Assembly (NCBI RefSeq): GCF_004681185.1
Contig: NZ_SRIF01000002.1
Location: forward strand, 1,361,456 to 1,425,455
DNA: 64,000 bases
From: Haloarcula amylovorans
GTDB lineage: Archaea; Halobacteriota; Halobacteria; Halobacteriales; Haloarculaceae
Direction: 5' to 3'
Shown here: positions 50,998 through 61,137 of the stretch, in pieces
How positions within the stretch are numbered: the first letter of the stretch is position 1
Layout: each line of letters opens with the position of its first letter
Notes under the pieces: generated by a model
Database searches by the model: none
What the model saw: the letters and a program-made list of their open reading frames with translations, nothing else
Told to the model about the DNA's origin: nothing
Translations under genes and position numbers: made by a program

Positions 50998-51897
50998 ATG
51001 TACGACGATATTTTGATCCCCACCGATGGGAGCGACCACGCCGTCCGAGCGGCCGAACACGGGGCGTTCCTCGCGGACGCGTTCGACGCGACGGTGCATC
51101 TCCTCACCGTCGTCGACCTCAGCGAGGCGGCGGGTCCGTTCTCGGCTGGCGGCGTCGACGAGGAGTTCGTCGACCGACTCGAGACGAACGCGCAGACGGC
51201 CATCGATGCACTCGACGACGCGGTCGCGGCCGTCGAGACGGTGCAGTCGTCGGTTCTGACCGGTCAACCGTCGAAGACCATCCTCGACTACGTCGACGAC
51301 CACGATATCGACCTCGTCACGATGGGGACGCACGGCCGGCGAGGGCTATCGCGGTACCTCGTGGGGAGCGTCGCCGAGCGAGTCGTCCGGCAGTCCCCGG
51401 TTCCCGTTCTCACGGTGCGAGCGACGGAGCGAAGCATCGTGAACGATGGATACGACGACATTCTCGTGCCGACCGATGGGAGCGACTACGCGACGGCAGC
51501 CGTCGCTCACGCCATCGCTATCGCCGAGCAGTCCGAGGCGCGTATTCACGCCGTCAGCGTCGTGAACCTCGGCGACATCGCGACGGGGACCGAGGTGGGG
51601 GTCCCGCCGGGGCTCCTCGAGCAGTTCGAGACGCTCGCCGAAGAGTCCGCGGAGTCGGTAGCGACCGCGGCGCGGGAGGCGGGACTCGACGCGGAGACGT
51701 CGGTCAGCACCGGCGTTCCGGCCCGCAAGCTGTTGGACTACGTCGCCAACCACGACATCGACCTTGTCGCCATGGGGACCCACGGACGGACGGGGTGGAA
51801 TCGACTGCTCCTCGGGAGCACGGCGGAGCGACTCGTTCGGCAAACGCACGTTCCGGTGCTCACGGTCCACAGAAGCGACGAGGAACACGAGGCATAA
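50998..51897 (+). CDS. Tandem universal stress protein (two UspA domains)
   Basis: The 299-residue protein has two UspA domains, each starting YDDILxPTDGSD (residues 2 and about 147). Both keep the ATP-binding loop: MGTHGRRGLSRYLVGS in the first and MGTHGRTGWNRLLLGS in the second. ATG 50998 is used; the frame upstream runs through the ORB repeats. It may help adaptation to stress or starvation. It is adjacent to the origin. Confidence 0.9.
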   Translation: MYDDILIPTDGSDHAVRAAEHGAFLADAFDATVHLLTVVDLSEAAGPFSAGGVDEEFVDRLETNAQTAIDALDDAVAAVETVQSSVLTGQPSKTILDYVDDHDIDLVTMGTHGRRGLSRYLVGSVAERVVRQSPVPVLTVRATERSIVNDGYDDILVPTDGSDYATAAVAHAIAIAEQSEARIHAVSVVNLGDIATGTEVGVPPGLLEQFETLAEESAESVATAAREAGLDAETSVSTGVPARKLLDYVANHDIDLVAMGTHGRTGWNRLLLGSTAERLVRQTHVPVLTVHRSDEEHEA

Positions 51898-51938
51898 CGG
51901 ACGATAGAAATTATAGCTTAGCCAATAATAGTACGGGT

Positions 51939-52388
51939 ATGTCCACAGATGACTCCGTAGAGATGGACGAGGCAGACGTCGACGCGTTCCTCGACAACGG
52001 TGGCACTGGTGTCCTCTCCCTCTCGACGGACGCGGACGAGGCACCGCACACCGTTCCGGTCTCGTACGGGTACGACGCGGAGACGCGGACGTTCTACTTT
52101 CGACTGTCCGTCGGTGCAAAGCGTTCGAAACCGGACCTCGCGGACCATCCGGTCTCGTTCGTGGTTCACCGGGAAGAAGACGACCGCTGGCGGAGCGTCG
52201 TCGCCAACGGCCGACTAGAAGGCGTCGAGGAGTCGGGCATCGAGACGGAGACGCTCGACGGACTCGACAGAGTCGAGATTCCGCTCGTCGACATCTTCGA
52301 CGAGCCGACACGCGTGGTGCCGTTCGAGTTCTATCGCCTCGTGCCCGACAACCTGACTGGACGGGCGGAATCTCCGAGAGGGGTCTGA
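51939..52388 (+). CDS. Pyridoxamine 5'-phosphate oxidase-like flavin protein
   Basis: The 149-residue split-barrel protein probably binds FMN or F420. It has GVLSLSTDADEAPHTVPVSY, TFYFRLSVGAKRSKPDL and VSFVVHREEDDRWRSVVANG, the pattern of PNPOx-like general stress proteins. A TATA-like TTATAGCTTA (51911-51920) gives a leaderless start at ATG 51939. The substrate is unknown. Confidence 0.88.
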   Translation: MSTDDSVEMDEADVDAFLDNGGTGVLSLSTDADEAPHTVPVSYGYDAETRTFYFRLSVGAKRSKPDLADHPVSFVVHREEDDRWRSVVANGRLEGVEESGIETETLDGLDRVEIPLVDIFDEPTRVVPFEFYRLVPDNLTGRAESPRGV

Positions 52389-52449
52389 GTCGTCGGTTCC
52401 AATCTGCGTTGCACGGCCGAGCCAACCCATCCGAACCGGGCCGGCTCGG

Positions 52450-53031
52450 TCATCCTGGCAAGAGGACGTTGACGACGGCGACGACGAGGCCGGCCAGCGC
52501 CATCCGCGCCGCCGCGACGTACCACCGTTGACCGGATATCGACCCCATGTACGCGCCGAAGACGCCGAGGATACCGATGCCGAGGCCGACGGAGACGACG
52601 GCCGCCTCCGCGAGCGAGACGACGCTTCCGGCGAGGAGAAACGGCGATAAGGGTATCAGGACGCCGACGACGGGGCCCAGCCCGCTCGACGTGGCGTGTA
52701 ACAGGCGCGCGCCGCGCTGTTCGTGCTCGATGCGCGTGTCGTCCAGGTCGGTGAGCATCGCCCGTTCGAGGCGGCGAATCTCTGCTCGCGTCTCCGCGCG
52801 CTCGATCTCCCAGACGCTCCAGACCGCCGAGGTTCCGAGACCGACTGCTGCGCCCAGCCCGATCTTCACGACCGTCAGGCCGTCGGGAACGCCCGAGAGG
52901 ACCGACCCGATGACGACGCCGATGCAGGTCAGCGTCCCGTCGAACCCGTTGGAGATGAAGTACCGACGAGATATTGCCAGCACGTCCTCTTTCCCGAGGA
53001 GTCGACGGAACAACTCGCGAACGCCGAACAC
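52450..53031 (-). CDS. VIT1/CCC1-like membrane transporter
   Basis: The 193-residue protein has about five helices: FDGTLTCIGVVIGSVLSG, VVKIGLGAAVGLGTSAVWS, and three more near the C-terminus. The cytoplasmic EIERAETRAEIRRLERAM segment is typical of the VIT1/CCC1 (DUF125) iron or manganese transporter family. GTG 53031 places the start 4 bp after the DUF211 stop; GTG 53082 would overlap it. Its linkage to DUF211 and the divergent P-type ATPase suggests cation homeostasis. Confidence 0.83.
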   Translation of the reverse strand: MFGVRELFRRLLGKEDVLAISRRYFISNGFDGTLTCIGVVIGSVLSGVPDGLTVVKIGLGAAVGLGTSAVWSVWEIERAETRAEIRRLERAMLTDLDDTRIEHEQRGARLLHATSSGLGPVVGVLIPLSPFLLAGSVVSLAEAAVVSVGLGIGILGVFGAYMGSISGQRWYVAAARMALAGLVVAVVNVLLPG

Positions 53032-53035
53032 GAAA

Positions 53036-53326
53036 CTACCCGTCCTGTAAGGTCCGTTGGTCGGTGACGAGGCGGTCGCCACAGGCGACCTGATCGACGG
53101 AGTGGACCGTCCCGCCGAGACTCTCGATGGTTTCCTCGACGGCCGAGACGTCGATATCTTCGCCCTCTAGGGTGACCTTGACGTTCTGGACCTCCTGGTC
53201 GAGTTCGATGAGTGACGTGGTCGCGCCCGCGACGCTCTCGGTCTCGCTGACCCGTTCGGTAAACGATAGCAGCGTCGGGTCGTGGGGCTTCAGCACGTCC
53301 ATGACGAGGCGGCGAACGGCAGCCAT
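53036..53326 (-). CDS. DUF211 protein
   Basis: The 96-residue ferredoxin-like-fold protein has AAVRRLVMDVLKPHDPTLLS, the conserved VQNVKVTLEGEDIDVSAVEE and GGTVHSVDQVACGD. DUF211 proteins are archaeal, oligomeric and of unknown function. ATG 53326 is used. It is cotranscribed with the VIT1-like gene downstream and divergent from the P-type ATPase with only 86 bp between. Confidence 0.87.
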   Translation of the reverse strand: MAAVRRLVMDVLKPHDPTLLSFTERVSETESVAGATTSLIELDQEVQNVKVTLEGEDIDVSAVEETIESLGGTVHSVDQVACGDRLVTDQRTLQDG

Positions 53327-53412
53327 GCCACTCACTCCACTTGGCGGGCACGTAAACCTCCGGTTCCTGCTAGCGGACAACAAATTTGGTGGCCGGGCGA
53401 GTCTGTGCGGAC

Positions 53413-56034
53413 GTGGACTCCCCCGCACAAACACGGTCCGCCGAGGAGAACCCCAGACACGCACAGTCCACCGACGACATACTCGACGAACTGGGGACTG
53501 ATCTCGACGGCCTCGACGCCGAGGAAGCGGCCCATCGGCGAGAGCGGTACGGGCCGAACGAAGTCGCTCGCGACGGGCAGCGCTCGCTGTTTCGCATCCT
53601 CGCCGCCCAGTTCGAGAGCGTCCTCATCTACGTCCTCGTCGTCGCCGCGGCGCTCTCGGTCTGGGCCGGCCACACCGTCGACGCCGTCCTCATCGCGGTC
53701 ATCGTCGTCGCTAACGGCCTGTTCGGGTTCGTACAGGACTACCGCGCAGAGGAGAGTCTCGCGGCGCTACGCGAACTCACCGCACCGACCGCGACGGTTC
53801 GACGTGACGGGGCGACCACGTCGGTCGAAGCCACGGAACTCGTTCCCGGTGACATCATCGAACTGGAGGGCGGCGACGTCGTCCCGGCGGACTGCCGCCT
53901 CGTCGACACAACTGGATTCGAAATCGACGAAGCGGCGCTGACCGGCGAGAGCGCCCCCGTCTCGAAGGATCCATCCCCGGTCGACGCAGGGACGCCACTG
54001 GCCGAGCGCACGCCGATGGCGTACAAGGGGACGAACGTCACGCGCGGGCGGGCCGTCGCCGTCGTCACCGGGACGGGCGACGACACGGAGGTCGGTGCGA
54101 TCGCCCTGGAACTGGCCGGCACCGAGGAGACCGAGACGCCGCTGCAGAGCGAACTCGACTCGCTCGGTCGGACGCTGGGCCTCGGCGTGGTGATTCTGGC
54201 TGCGCTCGTCGTCCCACTGTTGCTCTTCCAGGGGACAGAGCCGTTTCAGGCGGCCTTGACGGCGGTCTCGCTGGCCGTCGCGGCCGTGCCCGAGGGACTT
54301 CCTGCGGTCGTGACACTGACGCTGGCACTCGGCGTCCGCCAGATGGCCGACGAGAACGCGCTCGTCCGCCGTCTCCCCGCGGTCGAGGCGCTCGGCGGCG
54401 TCGACGTGGTCTGTACGGACAAGACCGGGACGCTGACGCGCGGCCAGATGACCGTCAGCAGGATGTGGGTGAACGACGACGTCGTCCAAGCAGACGAGAC
54501 TGAGACGACCGACACTACGCACGAACGTGTCGACCTGTTGTTACAGGCCGGTGCGCTCTGTAACGACGCGACGACCGACGAGGGCGACCCCACCGAACGA
54601 GCGCTCGTCGACGCCGCCGAGGATAGCGGCATCGACGTGGCGTCCCTCCGCGAATCTCGGCCCCGAACCGACGAGATTCCCTTCTCGTCTGAACGCAAGT
54701 GGATGGGGACTGTCCACGGCGACCGGGCCTACGTCAAGGGTGCGCCGGCGGTCGTCCTCTCGAAGGCCGACCGGATTCTGACCGCCGACGGTCCGGTCCC
54801 GCTCACCGACGACCGGGCTGAGCGAGTCAGCGAGCAGGTCGATGCGTTCGCCGACGACGCCCTCCGAGTGCTGGCCGTCGCGTACATGGACGACGCGGTC
54901 GAAACAGACGCAGCCCCAGCAGCCGCGTTCGAGGACGGCCTCGTCTTCGTCGGCCTCTTCGGTCTCATCGACCCGGCGCGTGAGGAGGTGGCCGACGCGA
55001 TCGCTGCGACGCGGGGGGCGGGCATCGACGTGAAGATGATAACAGGCGACAACGTCCGCACCGCGGCGGCCATCGCTGGCGACCTCGGGATGGACACCGA
55101 AGTCATGGAGGGACAGGTCCTCGAAGGGATGGACGACGAGACGCTTCGCGAACGCGTCGAGTCCGTCGACGTTTTCGCTCGCACCGCGCCAGAACACAAG
55201 GTCCGCATCTTGCGTGCCTTACAGGCGAACGGGCACCGTGTCGCCATGACCGGTGACGGCGTCAACGACGCACCGGCCCTGAAACACGCCGACATCGGCG
55301 TGGCGATGGGCGTCCGCGGCACCGACGTGGCAAAGCAGGCCAGCGATATCGTTCTGCTGGACGACAACTACACGACCATCGAACGGGCCATCGAACGGGG
55401 ACGAAGCATCTTCGACAACGTCTGGAAGTTCGTAGCGTACCTGCTGAGCGCCAACATCGCGGAGGTGGCTATCGTCTTCATCGCGTCGCTCTTCGGCTAT
55501 CTCGTCCTTCCGGCGGTGCAGTTGCTGTGGATTAACTTGCTCACCGACGGCCTGCCGGCTGTCGCACTGGGCGCGGACCCCGCGAGTGAAGACGTGATGG
55601 ACCGGCCGCCCCGAGACCCCGACAGCAGTATCGTAGACCGAGGAATGCTGGGGCTGATGGGCGGGACGGGAGCGGTATCGACGATCGTGATGCTCGGGTT
55701 GCTCGTGGTCACGCTCGGCGGGGCGACGGCCGTCACGCCGTACGCGATGACAATGGTCTTTACCGGGTTCGTCGCCGTGGAGTTCGAGAAACTGTACGTC
55801 ATCCGTTGGCTCAGGGCGACGCCGACGTTCTCGAACCCGTGGCTCGCGGCCGCTGTGGCCGTCTCCGCGCTCCTGCAACTGGCGGTGCTCTATACTCCCT
55901 TGAACCGCTACTTCGGGACGGTTCCGCTGGAACTGGGTGATTGGGCACTGCTCGGGGCCATCGTCACCGTCTGTCTCCTCGGCCACTTGGCCGTCGCGGT
56001 CACTGTCAGGCGATGGCAACGGGCCAACCGCTGA
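53413..56034 (+). CDS. P2-type cation-transporting ATPase
   Basis: The 873-residue pump has an actuator TGES motif (ALTGESAPV), phosphorylation site CTDKTGT (Asp336), nucleotide-domain KGAP, hinge TGDGVNDAP, and about ten helices. The M4 motif VPEGLP and M6 [13 protein letters not shown] indicate the P2A/P2 group that exports Ca2+ or exchanges monovalent cations. GTG 53413 fits a leaderless start after the A/T-rich CAACAAATTTG; GTG 53389 is the alternative. Confidence 0.9.
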   Translation: MDSPAQTRSAEENPRHAQSTDDILDELGTDLDGLDAEEAAHRRERYGPNEVARDGQRSLFRILAAQFESVLIYVLVVAAALSVWAGHTVDAVLIAVIVVANGLFGFVQDYRAEESLAALRELTAPTATVRRDGATTSVEATELVPGDIIELEGGDVVPADCRLVDTTGFEIDEAALTGESAPVSKDPSPVDAGTPLAERTPMAYKGTNVTRGRAVAVVTGTGDDTEVGAIALELAGTEETETPLQSELDSLGRTLGLGVVILAALVVPLLLFQGTEPFQAALTAVSLAVAAVPEGLPAVVTLTLALGVRQMADENALVRRLPAVEALGGVDVVCTDKTGTLTRGQMTVSRMWVNDDVVQADETETTDTTHERVDLLLQAGALCNDATTDEGDPTERALVDAAEDSGIDVASLRESRPRTDEIPFSSERKWMGTVHGDRAYVKGAPAVVLSKADRILTADGPVPLTDDRAERVSEQVDAFADDALRVLAVAYMDDAVETDAAPAAAFEDGLVFVGLFGLIDPAREEVADAIAATRGAGIDVKMITGDNVRTAAAIAGDLGMDTEVMEGQVLEGMDDETLRERVESVDVFARTAPEHKVRILRALQANGHRVAMTGDGVNDAPALKHADIGVAMGVRGTDVAKQASDIVLLDDNYTTIERAIERGRSIFDNVWKFVAYLLSANIAEVAIVFIASLFGYLVLPAVQLLWINLLTDGLPAVALGADPASEDVMDRPPRDPDSSIVDRGMLGLMGGTGAVSTIVMLGLLVVTLGGATAVTPYAMTMVFTGFVAVEFEKLYVIRWLRATPTFSNPWLAAAVAVSALLQLAVLYTPLNRYFGTVPLELGDWALLGAIVTVCLLGHLAVAVTVRRWQRANR

Positions 56035-56112
56035 CACCGCGTCGCCGTCTCGCCCGGGTCTTTATCGTATCTACGAGACAATGTATCGACACGGAGCGTA
56101 TCACAGCTGCCC

Positions 56113-56979
56113 ATGTACGACGACATCCTCTTTCCCACCGACGGAAGCGACACGGCGGCATCGGTCCTCGAGTACGTTTCGGACGTCGCGGCGGCACACG
56201 ACGCGACGGTCCACGTCCTCCACGTCGCGGATACGAACCGGGACAGCGTCAGCGCCATCCAGGGGGAGGTCGTGGACGCACTCGAAGAGGCGGGCGAGCG
56301 CATCGTCTCCGAGGTGGCCGATGTGGTCCGCGAGCGAGGCGTCGATGTCGCGACCGACGTCGTACAGGGCGACCCGGCACGGACCATCGTGGAGCACGCC
56401 GATCGGTTCGACGTGGGCCTCGTGGTGATGCCGACTCACGGGCGACCAGGACTCGAACGTGTCCTGCTCGGCAGCGTCACTGAACGCGTCGTCAACACCT
56501 CACCGGTGCCCGTCCTCGTCGTCAACCCCGACGAAGACCGCGCCTATCGGTATCCGCCGCGTGACGTACTCGTTCCGACCGACGGCAGCGCGGGAGCGAA
56601 CCGGGCGCTGGCGGAAGGTATCGACGTCGCGGCCGCGACGGGCGCGACGCTCCACGTCATCCACGTCGTCGAGACGGGTAGTCTCGGCCCCGACGCTCGC
56701 TCGGCCGTCCGAGAGAACCAACTCGACGACCGCGCGCGAGAGATCGTCGATTCAGCGGTGGAAACGGCCGAGGAGACGCTCTCGGACGTCGTCGGGACGG
56801 TCGGGTACGGGACGCCGCATCGAGAGATTCGCACCTACGTAGACACGGAGGGTATCGACCTGCTCACCCTCGGCACGCAGGGCCAGACGGACTTCAGCTG
56901 GTACGCGCTTGGCGGCGTGAGCTCGAAACTCGTCCGTGCTTCGCCCATTCCGGTGATGACGACCCGGACGGCGGAGTAA
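56113..56979 (+). CDS. Tandem universal stress protein, second domain degenerate
   Basis: The 288-residue protein has two UspA domains. The first has MYDDILFPTDGSDTAA and the intact loop MPTHGRPGLERVLLGS. The second starts DVLVPTDGSAGANRALA but its loop is GTQGQTDFSWYALGG, lacking the usual GR spacing, so it may not bind ATP. It follows the P-type ATPase on the same strand, 78 bp apart. Confidence 0.9.
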   Translation: MYDDILFPTDGSDTAASVLEYVSDVAAAHDATVHVLHVADTNRDSVSAIQGEVVDALEEAGERIVSEVADVVRERGVDVATDVVQGDPARTIVEHADRFDVGLVVMPTHGRPGLERVLLGSVTERVVNTSPVPVLVVNPDEDRAYRYPPRDVLVPTDGSAGANRALAEGIDVAAATGATLHVIHVVETGSLGPDARSAVRENQLDDRAREIVDSAVETAEETLSDVVGTVGYGTPHREIRTYVDTEGIDLLTLGTQGQTDFSWYALGGVSSKLVRASPIPVMTTRTAE

Positions 56980-57036
56980 TTCACTCTCCAACTGCTCGCC
57001 AGCAGAGGCATGTAGCAGCGCCCCGAAAGAACGGGT

Positions 57037-58092
57037 ATGAGTCGCGCACAGACGCTCTGGGACCTCCTCGAAGACGGCGACGACCTCACTATCGTCTGTC
57101 ACAACAACCCCGACCCGGACTGTCTGGCCAGCGCCGTCGCGCTGGGACAGATTGCCGCCAGCGCCGGCATCGACGAACGGCGCATCCTCTACAGCGGTGA
57201 CATTTCCCACCAGCAGAATCGGGCGTTCGTCAACCTGCTAGAGGTAGATCTCGTCCCGTTCGACGACGATATCGTCAGGGACCGAGAGCCGGGGTCGCTC
57301 CTGGCGTTCGTCGACCACTCCACGCCCGGTGCGAACAACCGCGTTCCGGAGGGGACGCCCGTCGACGTCATCGTCGACCACCACCCGGCGGAGAACGTCG
57401 AGGCGACGTTCGTCGACCACCGCGAGGACATGGGCGCGACGGCGACAATCTTCGCAGAGTACATCCGCGAGTTGCCGATGGACCCGAACTCGCGGGTCGC
57501 CACTGCGCTCCTCTTTGCCATCCGCCGCGAGACGCTCGGCTTCCTCCGTGGCGTGACGCGAGCGGAGTACGAGGCAGCGGGCTACCTCCACGGCTACACC
57601 GACCCGGACCTCCTCCGGCAGCTGTCGAGTCCGGCTGTCAGCGGCGCGACGGTCGATGCCATCGCCGACGCCATCGACAACCGAACCGTCCACGGGTCGG
57701 TACTCATCTCGCAGGTCGGTCGCACGAGCGAACGCGACGCGCTCCCGCAGGCGGCCGACTACCTCGCAACGCTCGAAGGTATCGAGACGGCCATCGTCTT
57801 CGGCATCGTCGACGACGCCATCCAACTCAGTGCTCGCTCGACGGACTCACGGAGCAATATCGGTGAGATACTGCACGACGCCTTCGAGGGCGTCGGCAGC
57901 GCCGGCGGGCATCGGGAGATGGCTGGCGGTGAGATACCCCTCGGCGTCTTCGCCGGATACACCGAGGACGACGCACAGTTCGTCGCCATCGTCGAAGAAG
58001 TCGTCACCGCTCGATTGCTCGCAGCGCTCAACATCCGGAAAGAGCGAGAGCGCAAAGAAACGGAGGCGGACGAGGAAGACGAAGCGGAATGA
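57037..58092 (+). CDS. DHH-family phosphoesterase (NrnA-like)
   Basis: The 351-residue DHH/DHHA1 protein has metal-binding NNPDPDCLASAVAL, FVDHSTPG and IVDHHPAEN, and the RNA-binding DHHA1 motif GSAGGHREMAGG near residue 290. It would hydrolyse nano-RNA, pAp or cyclic dinucleotides. The C-terminal tail is highly charged (KERERKETEADEEDEAE). It is convergent with aCPSF1. Confidence 0.92.
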   Translation: MSRAQTLWDLLEDGDDLTIVCHNNPDPDCLASAVALGQIAASAGIDERRILYSGDISHQQNRAFVNLLEVDLVPFDDDIVRDREPGSLLAFVDHSTPGANNRVPEGTPVDVIVDHHPAENVEATFVDHREDMGATATIFAEYIRELPMDPNSRVATALLFAIRRETLGFLRGVTRAEYEAAGYLHGYTDPDLLRQLSSPAVSGATVDAIADAIDNRTVHGSVLISQVGRTSERDALPQAADYLATLEGIETAIVFGIVDDAIQLSARSTDSRSNIGEILHDAFEGVGSAGGHREMAGGEIPLGVFAGYTEDDAQFVAIVEEVVTARLLAALNIRKERERKETEADEEDEAE

Positions 58093-58152
58093 CGAACCGA
58101 GACGATGTGAGCGGGCTCCGAGACGGTTCGAGCGGACTCCGAGACGATTCGC

Positions 58153-60075
58153 TCAGACGAAGCGGAAGGTCTCGAGATTCTTCGGGTTGAACGTCCGCAT
58201 ATTGAAGTTCTGGTACAGCGCCGAGGAGAGCTGGTTGGTCGAGCTCTCGTCGCCGTGGACACAGAGCACCTTCTCGGGTCGAGGATGCATCGTCTCGACG
58301 AACGTCTCCAGTCCCTGCCGGTCGGCGTGGCCGGAGAAACCGTCGACCGTCTCGACAGCCATGTTCAGGCTCATCCGCTCGGCGCGCGGGCCGCTGCTGT
58401 CCCCGAGCGAGATTTCGTCCTGGCCGCGCTGAATCTGCCGTCCGAGGGTCCCTTCGGCCTGGTACCCGACGAAGACCATCGTGTTGTCCGGGTCCGAACC
58501 GAGCAGGCGGAGCCACGACATGACGGGGCCGCCGGTGACCATCCCGGAGGTCGTGAGGATGATAGCCGGGTCGCCGTCGGCGATGTCCTGTCGCATCTCC
58601 TCCCCGCCGTCGACCTGCTGGAACTGCTCGGCGAGGAACGGGTTCTCGTCGTCGTAGAGGATGCGGTTGCGGAGACTCTCGCGGAGGTACTCGGGATAGG
58701 CCGTGTGGATGGCCGTCGCCTCGCGAATCATCCCGTCGAGGTAGACGGGCATCGTCGGGATCTCGTCCTTTCGCATCGCCTCTTCGAGGACGAGCATCAG
58801 TTCCTGCGAGCGACCGACGGCGAAGGCGGGGATGAGGATGTGACCCTCCTCTTCCTGGGCCTCGTTGATGACGCGTTTGAGCACGCGCTCGGAGTCGGCC
58901 TGATCGGTCTGGTAGTCGTTTTTCCCGCCGTAAGTCGATTCGAGGATGAGCGTCTCCACGCGCGGGAAGTCGTTGACCGCGCCGTCCAGCAGGCGGGTGT
59001 CCTTGTAGTGGATGTCACCGGAGAACGCGACGTTGTAGCGACCCTCGCCGATGTGGAAGTGACATACCGCAGAGCCGAGGATGTGGCCCGCGTTGTGCAT
59101 CGTGAGTTTGATGTCCGGTGCGATGTCGGTGACGTTGCCAAAGTCCAGCGGGATGGTGTGTTTCAGTGCGTCCCGAACTTGCTGACTCTCGTACGGTGGG
59201 GCGCGGCCCTCCTTCGCGGCCACGTCTAAGTAATCCAGTTGGAGCAGCCCCATCAGGTCACGCGTGGGCGCGGTGGTGTAGATGGGACCGTCGTAGCCGT
59301 ACTTGAACAGGATGGGGATGAGCGCCGAGTGGTCGAGGTGGGCGTGAGTTAGCACTACGGCGTCGATGGAGTTCGGCCCGGCGGCGAGCGCCTCTGGAAC
59401 CTGTAGATACGGGACCTCTCCTTTGGCACCAGGCTTGTCGCCGCAGTCGACGAGGATACGCGACTCGGGTGTCGAGAGGATGAACGAGGCCCGCCCGACT
59501 TCCCGGCAACAGCCCAGCGTCGTGAGCCGGACCCAGTCGTCGTCTGCGGTCATCGGTCGATTGATCTGCCGACCGACACGCTCTAAGATGTCCCGCCGGT
59601 CGTCCCGTTCCTGTTTCAGGAAGTTCCGAACGTTCGAGACCGTCGAGGACTCCATCGGTGGCGTGCGGACGACTTCGGGGGTCCAGCCGACGCTGGCGGC
59701 TATTTGGTCCAGCGTTTCGCCGTGACGACCGATGACGCGCCCGGGTTTCTCGGCCTCGATGAAGACCTCGCCGGTCGTCGAATCGAAATCGAGGTTCTGG
59801 ACGCCGGCATCTTCCGGAATCGTCTCTTGGATGCGCGCCTCCGCCTCGGCCTGCGGGACGAGTGCGTCTGGCGTCGGTCGGACGTTGATGCGTTTCCGAA
59901 GCGTTTGGGCGAGGTTGCGGACGATGCCGTCGCGGTTGGCAATCTCTCTGGCGTCCGGCGTGTAGATGACCAGTTCCGGTCCCTCGAAGGTGACCGACGA
60001 GATAGTGATGTCCTCGGGTGTCTCTGCTTCGACCTGTGCTTTGATCTTCTCAAGCGCCTCGTCTGCCGTACTCAT
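58153..60075 (-). CDS. Beta-CASP ribonuclease aCPSF1 (transcription termination factor)
   Basis: The 640-residue metallo-beta-lactamase/beta-CASP nuclease has two N-terminal KH-type domains (about 1-140), metal motif LTHAHLDHSA, LILESTYGGKN, and C-terminal SGHADRQ and CVHGDE. In archaea it cleaves U-rich RNA 3' ends to terminate transcription. The length and motifs match the family closely. The 200-bp intergenic region upstream (60076-60284) likely carries its promoter and that of the DUF5786 gene. Confidence 0.95.
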   Translation of the reverse strand: MSTADEALEKIKAQVEAETPEDITISSVTFEGPELVIYTPDAREIANRDGIVRNLAQTLRKRINVRPTPDALVPQAEAEARIQETIPEDAGVQNLDFDSTTGEVFIEAEKPGRVIGRHGETLDQIAASVGWTPEVVRTPPMESSTVSNVRNFLKQERDDRRDILERVGRQINRPMTADDDWVRLTTLGCCREVGRASFILSTPESRILVDCGDKPGAKGEVPYLQVPEALAAGPNSIDAVVLTHAHLDHSALIPILFKYGYDGPIYTTAPTRDLMGLLQLDYLDVAAKEGRAPPYESQQVRDALKHTIPLDFGNVTDIAPDIKLTMHNAGHILGSAVCHFHIGEGRYNVAFSGDIHYKDTRLLDGAVNDFPRVETLILESTYGGKNDYQTDQADSERVLKRVINEAQEEEGHILIPAFAVGRSQELMLVLEEAMRKDEIPTMPVYLDGMIREATAIHTAYPEYLRESLRNRILYDDENPFLAEQFQQVDGGEEMRQDIADGDPAIILTTSGMVTGGPVMSWLRLLGSDPDNTMVFVGYQAEGTLGRQIQRGQDEISLGDSSGPRAERMSLNMAVETVDGFSGHADRQGLETFVETMHPRPEKVLCVHGDESSTNQLSSALYQNFNMRTFNPKNLETFRFV

Positions 60076-60284
60076 GGATGCGGAAATTACGATTGAAGAC
60101 AGCAGCCGTCGGAGAACAACGGCTATCGAATGTCGTTATCTAATCGATACGCGAGCACGGATAAGAACCTTTGCTTCCTGATACGCACGACGAAACCACC
60201 CGGATTCGACCTGTGGTTCGATACCAAACACCCACGAGCGTTTCTATCGTCCGTTTTTAGTGGCTCGCGCCTAGACTATCACAC

Positions 60285-60458
60285 ATGGGTTTTGGTAGCT
60301 ACGACGAGTCCGAGCAAAAGGACCAGGACGTGGATACGGACGAAGACGACGGCGTCGCTGTCCACGAGAACGACCACGACGGGAGCGTGTCGTTCGATAC
60401 CGAGGCGTCGACGAGCGATCTCGTCGACCGTCTCGGTGAAATGAAAGACGAAGAGTAG
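60285..60458 (+). CDS. DUF5786 small acidic protein
   Basis: A 57-residue haloarchaeal protein starting MGFGSYDESEQKDQDVDTDE and ending DLVDRLGEMKDEE, extremely acidic. This is the DUF5786 pattern. It is below most ORF cut-offs, but the start and stop are clear. The function is unknown. Confidence 0.85.
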   Translation: MGFGSYDESEQKDQDVDTDEDDGVAVHENDHDGSVSFDTEASTSDLVDRLGEMKDEE

Positions 60459-60575
60459 CGAGGGGCGCGACCGTAGGGAGCAGCCCTCGGGTTCAGCGAG
60501 CGGAGAAGGACCGGAGGTCCCGCAGGCAGTCGGGCGGCGTTGCCGCCCGACGACGGCGATAGCCGCGAGCAATAG

Positions 60576-60602
60576 CGCGGTTCGGAGCGAGCGAGAACCG
60601 CG
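60576..60602. repeat. Hairpin with GGAGCGAGCGA loop after DUF5786 gene
   Basis: Perfect 8-bp arms CGCGGTTC and GAACCGCG flank an 11-nt purine-rich loop, the same size and type as those near 11571 and 23262. Two other hairpins lie close: GGACC-GGA-GGTCC (60508-60520) and CGGGCGGC-GTT-GCCGCCCG (60531-60549). Confidence 0.6.
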
Positions 60603-60726
60603 AACCGGAACGGCGACCGCAGGGAGCCGTGAAGTGGACGACGGGCGCACTTCGCGGCCCACCGTTTTCCGCCATTTTCGAACCGAACAGCGCGATCTCA
60701 GCGCTGCGCAAGCCCGACAGCGATAC

Positions 60727-61065
60727 CTACGCGTTCAGCGTCGCTTTCAGGTCGCCGTTCTCGTCGAGTTGCTCCAAGATGTCACTGCCACCGACGAACT
60801 CCCCGTCAACGAACGTCTGGGGAACGGTCTCGCGGCCACTGTACTCCGAGAGGGCCTCGCGGTAGGCCTCCGTCGCGGTGAGGACGTTCACCGTCGCCAC
60901 GTCGTCGCGGTGTTGCTGGATGAGGCCGACGGCCTTCCGGGAGTAGCCACACTGGGGCATCAGCTCGGTCCCCTTCATGAACAGGGCCACTTCGTTGTTC
61001 TCGATGGTCTCCTCGACCTTCGTCTGGACCTCTTCGCGGGACAGCTCTTCGGGTTCGAAGCTCAT
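60727..61065 (-). CDS. Monothiol glutaredoxin (Grx4/GrxD type)
   Basis: The 112-residue monothiol glutaredoxin has the active site CGYS (Cys39) instead of CPYC, and the glutathione-contact VPQTFVDGEFVGGSDIL. Such proteins hold and deliver [2Fe-2S] clusters. ATG 61065 is used. A BolA-family gene lies just upstream on the same strand (72 bp). Confidence 0.92.
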   Translation of the reverse strand: MSFEPEELSREEVQTKVEETIENNEVALFMKGTELMPQCGYSRKAVGLIQQHRDDVATVNVLTATEAYREALSEYSGRETVPQTFVDGEFVGGSDILEQLDENGDLKATLNA

Positions 61066-61137
61066 GGCTGGCCGTAGCACGCCGGGAGGGAAATGGCTAC
61101 CGCCGTGGTTCGCTGTTCGTTTGGCGCGCGTCTCTGC

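Noticed and set aside
58255..59229. 324-codon plus-strand frame
   Set aside because: Antisense of aCPSF1, without start signal or motif.
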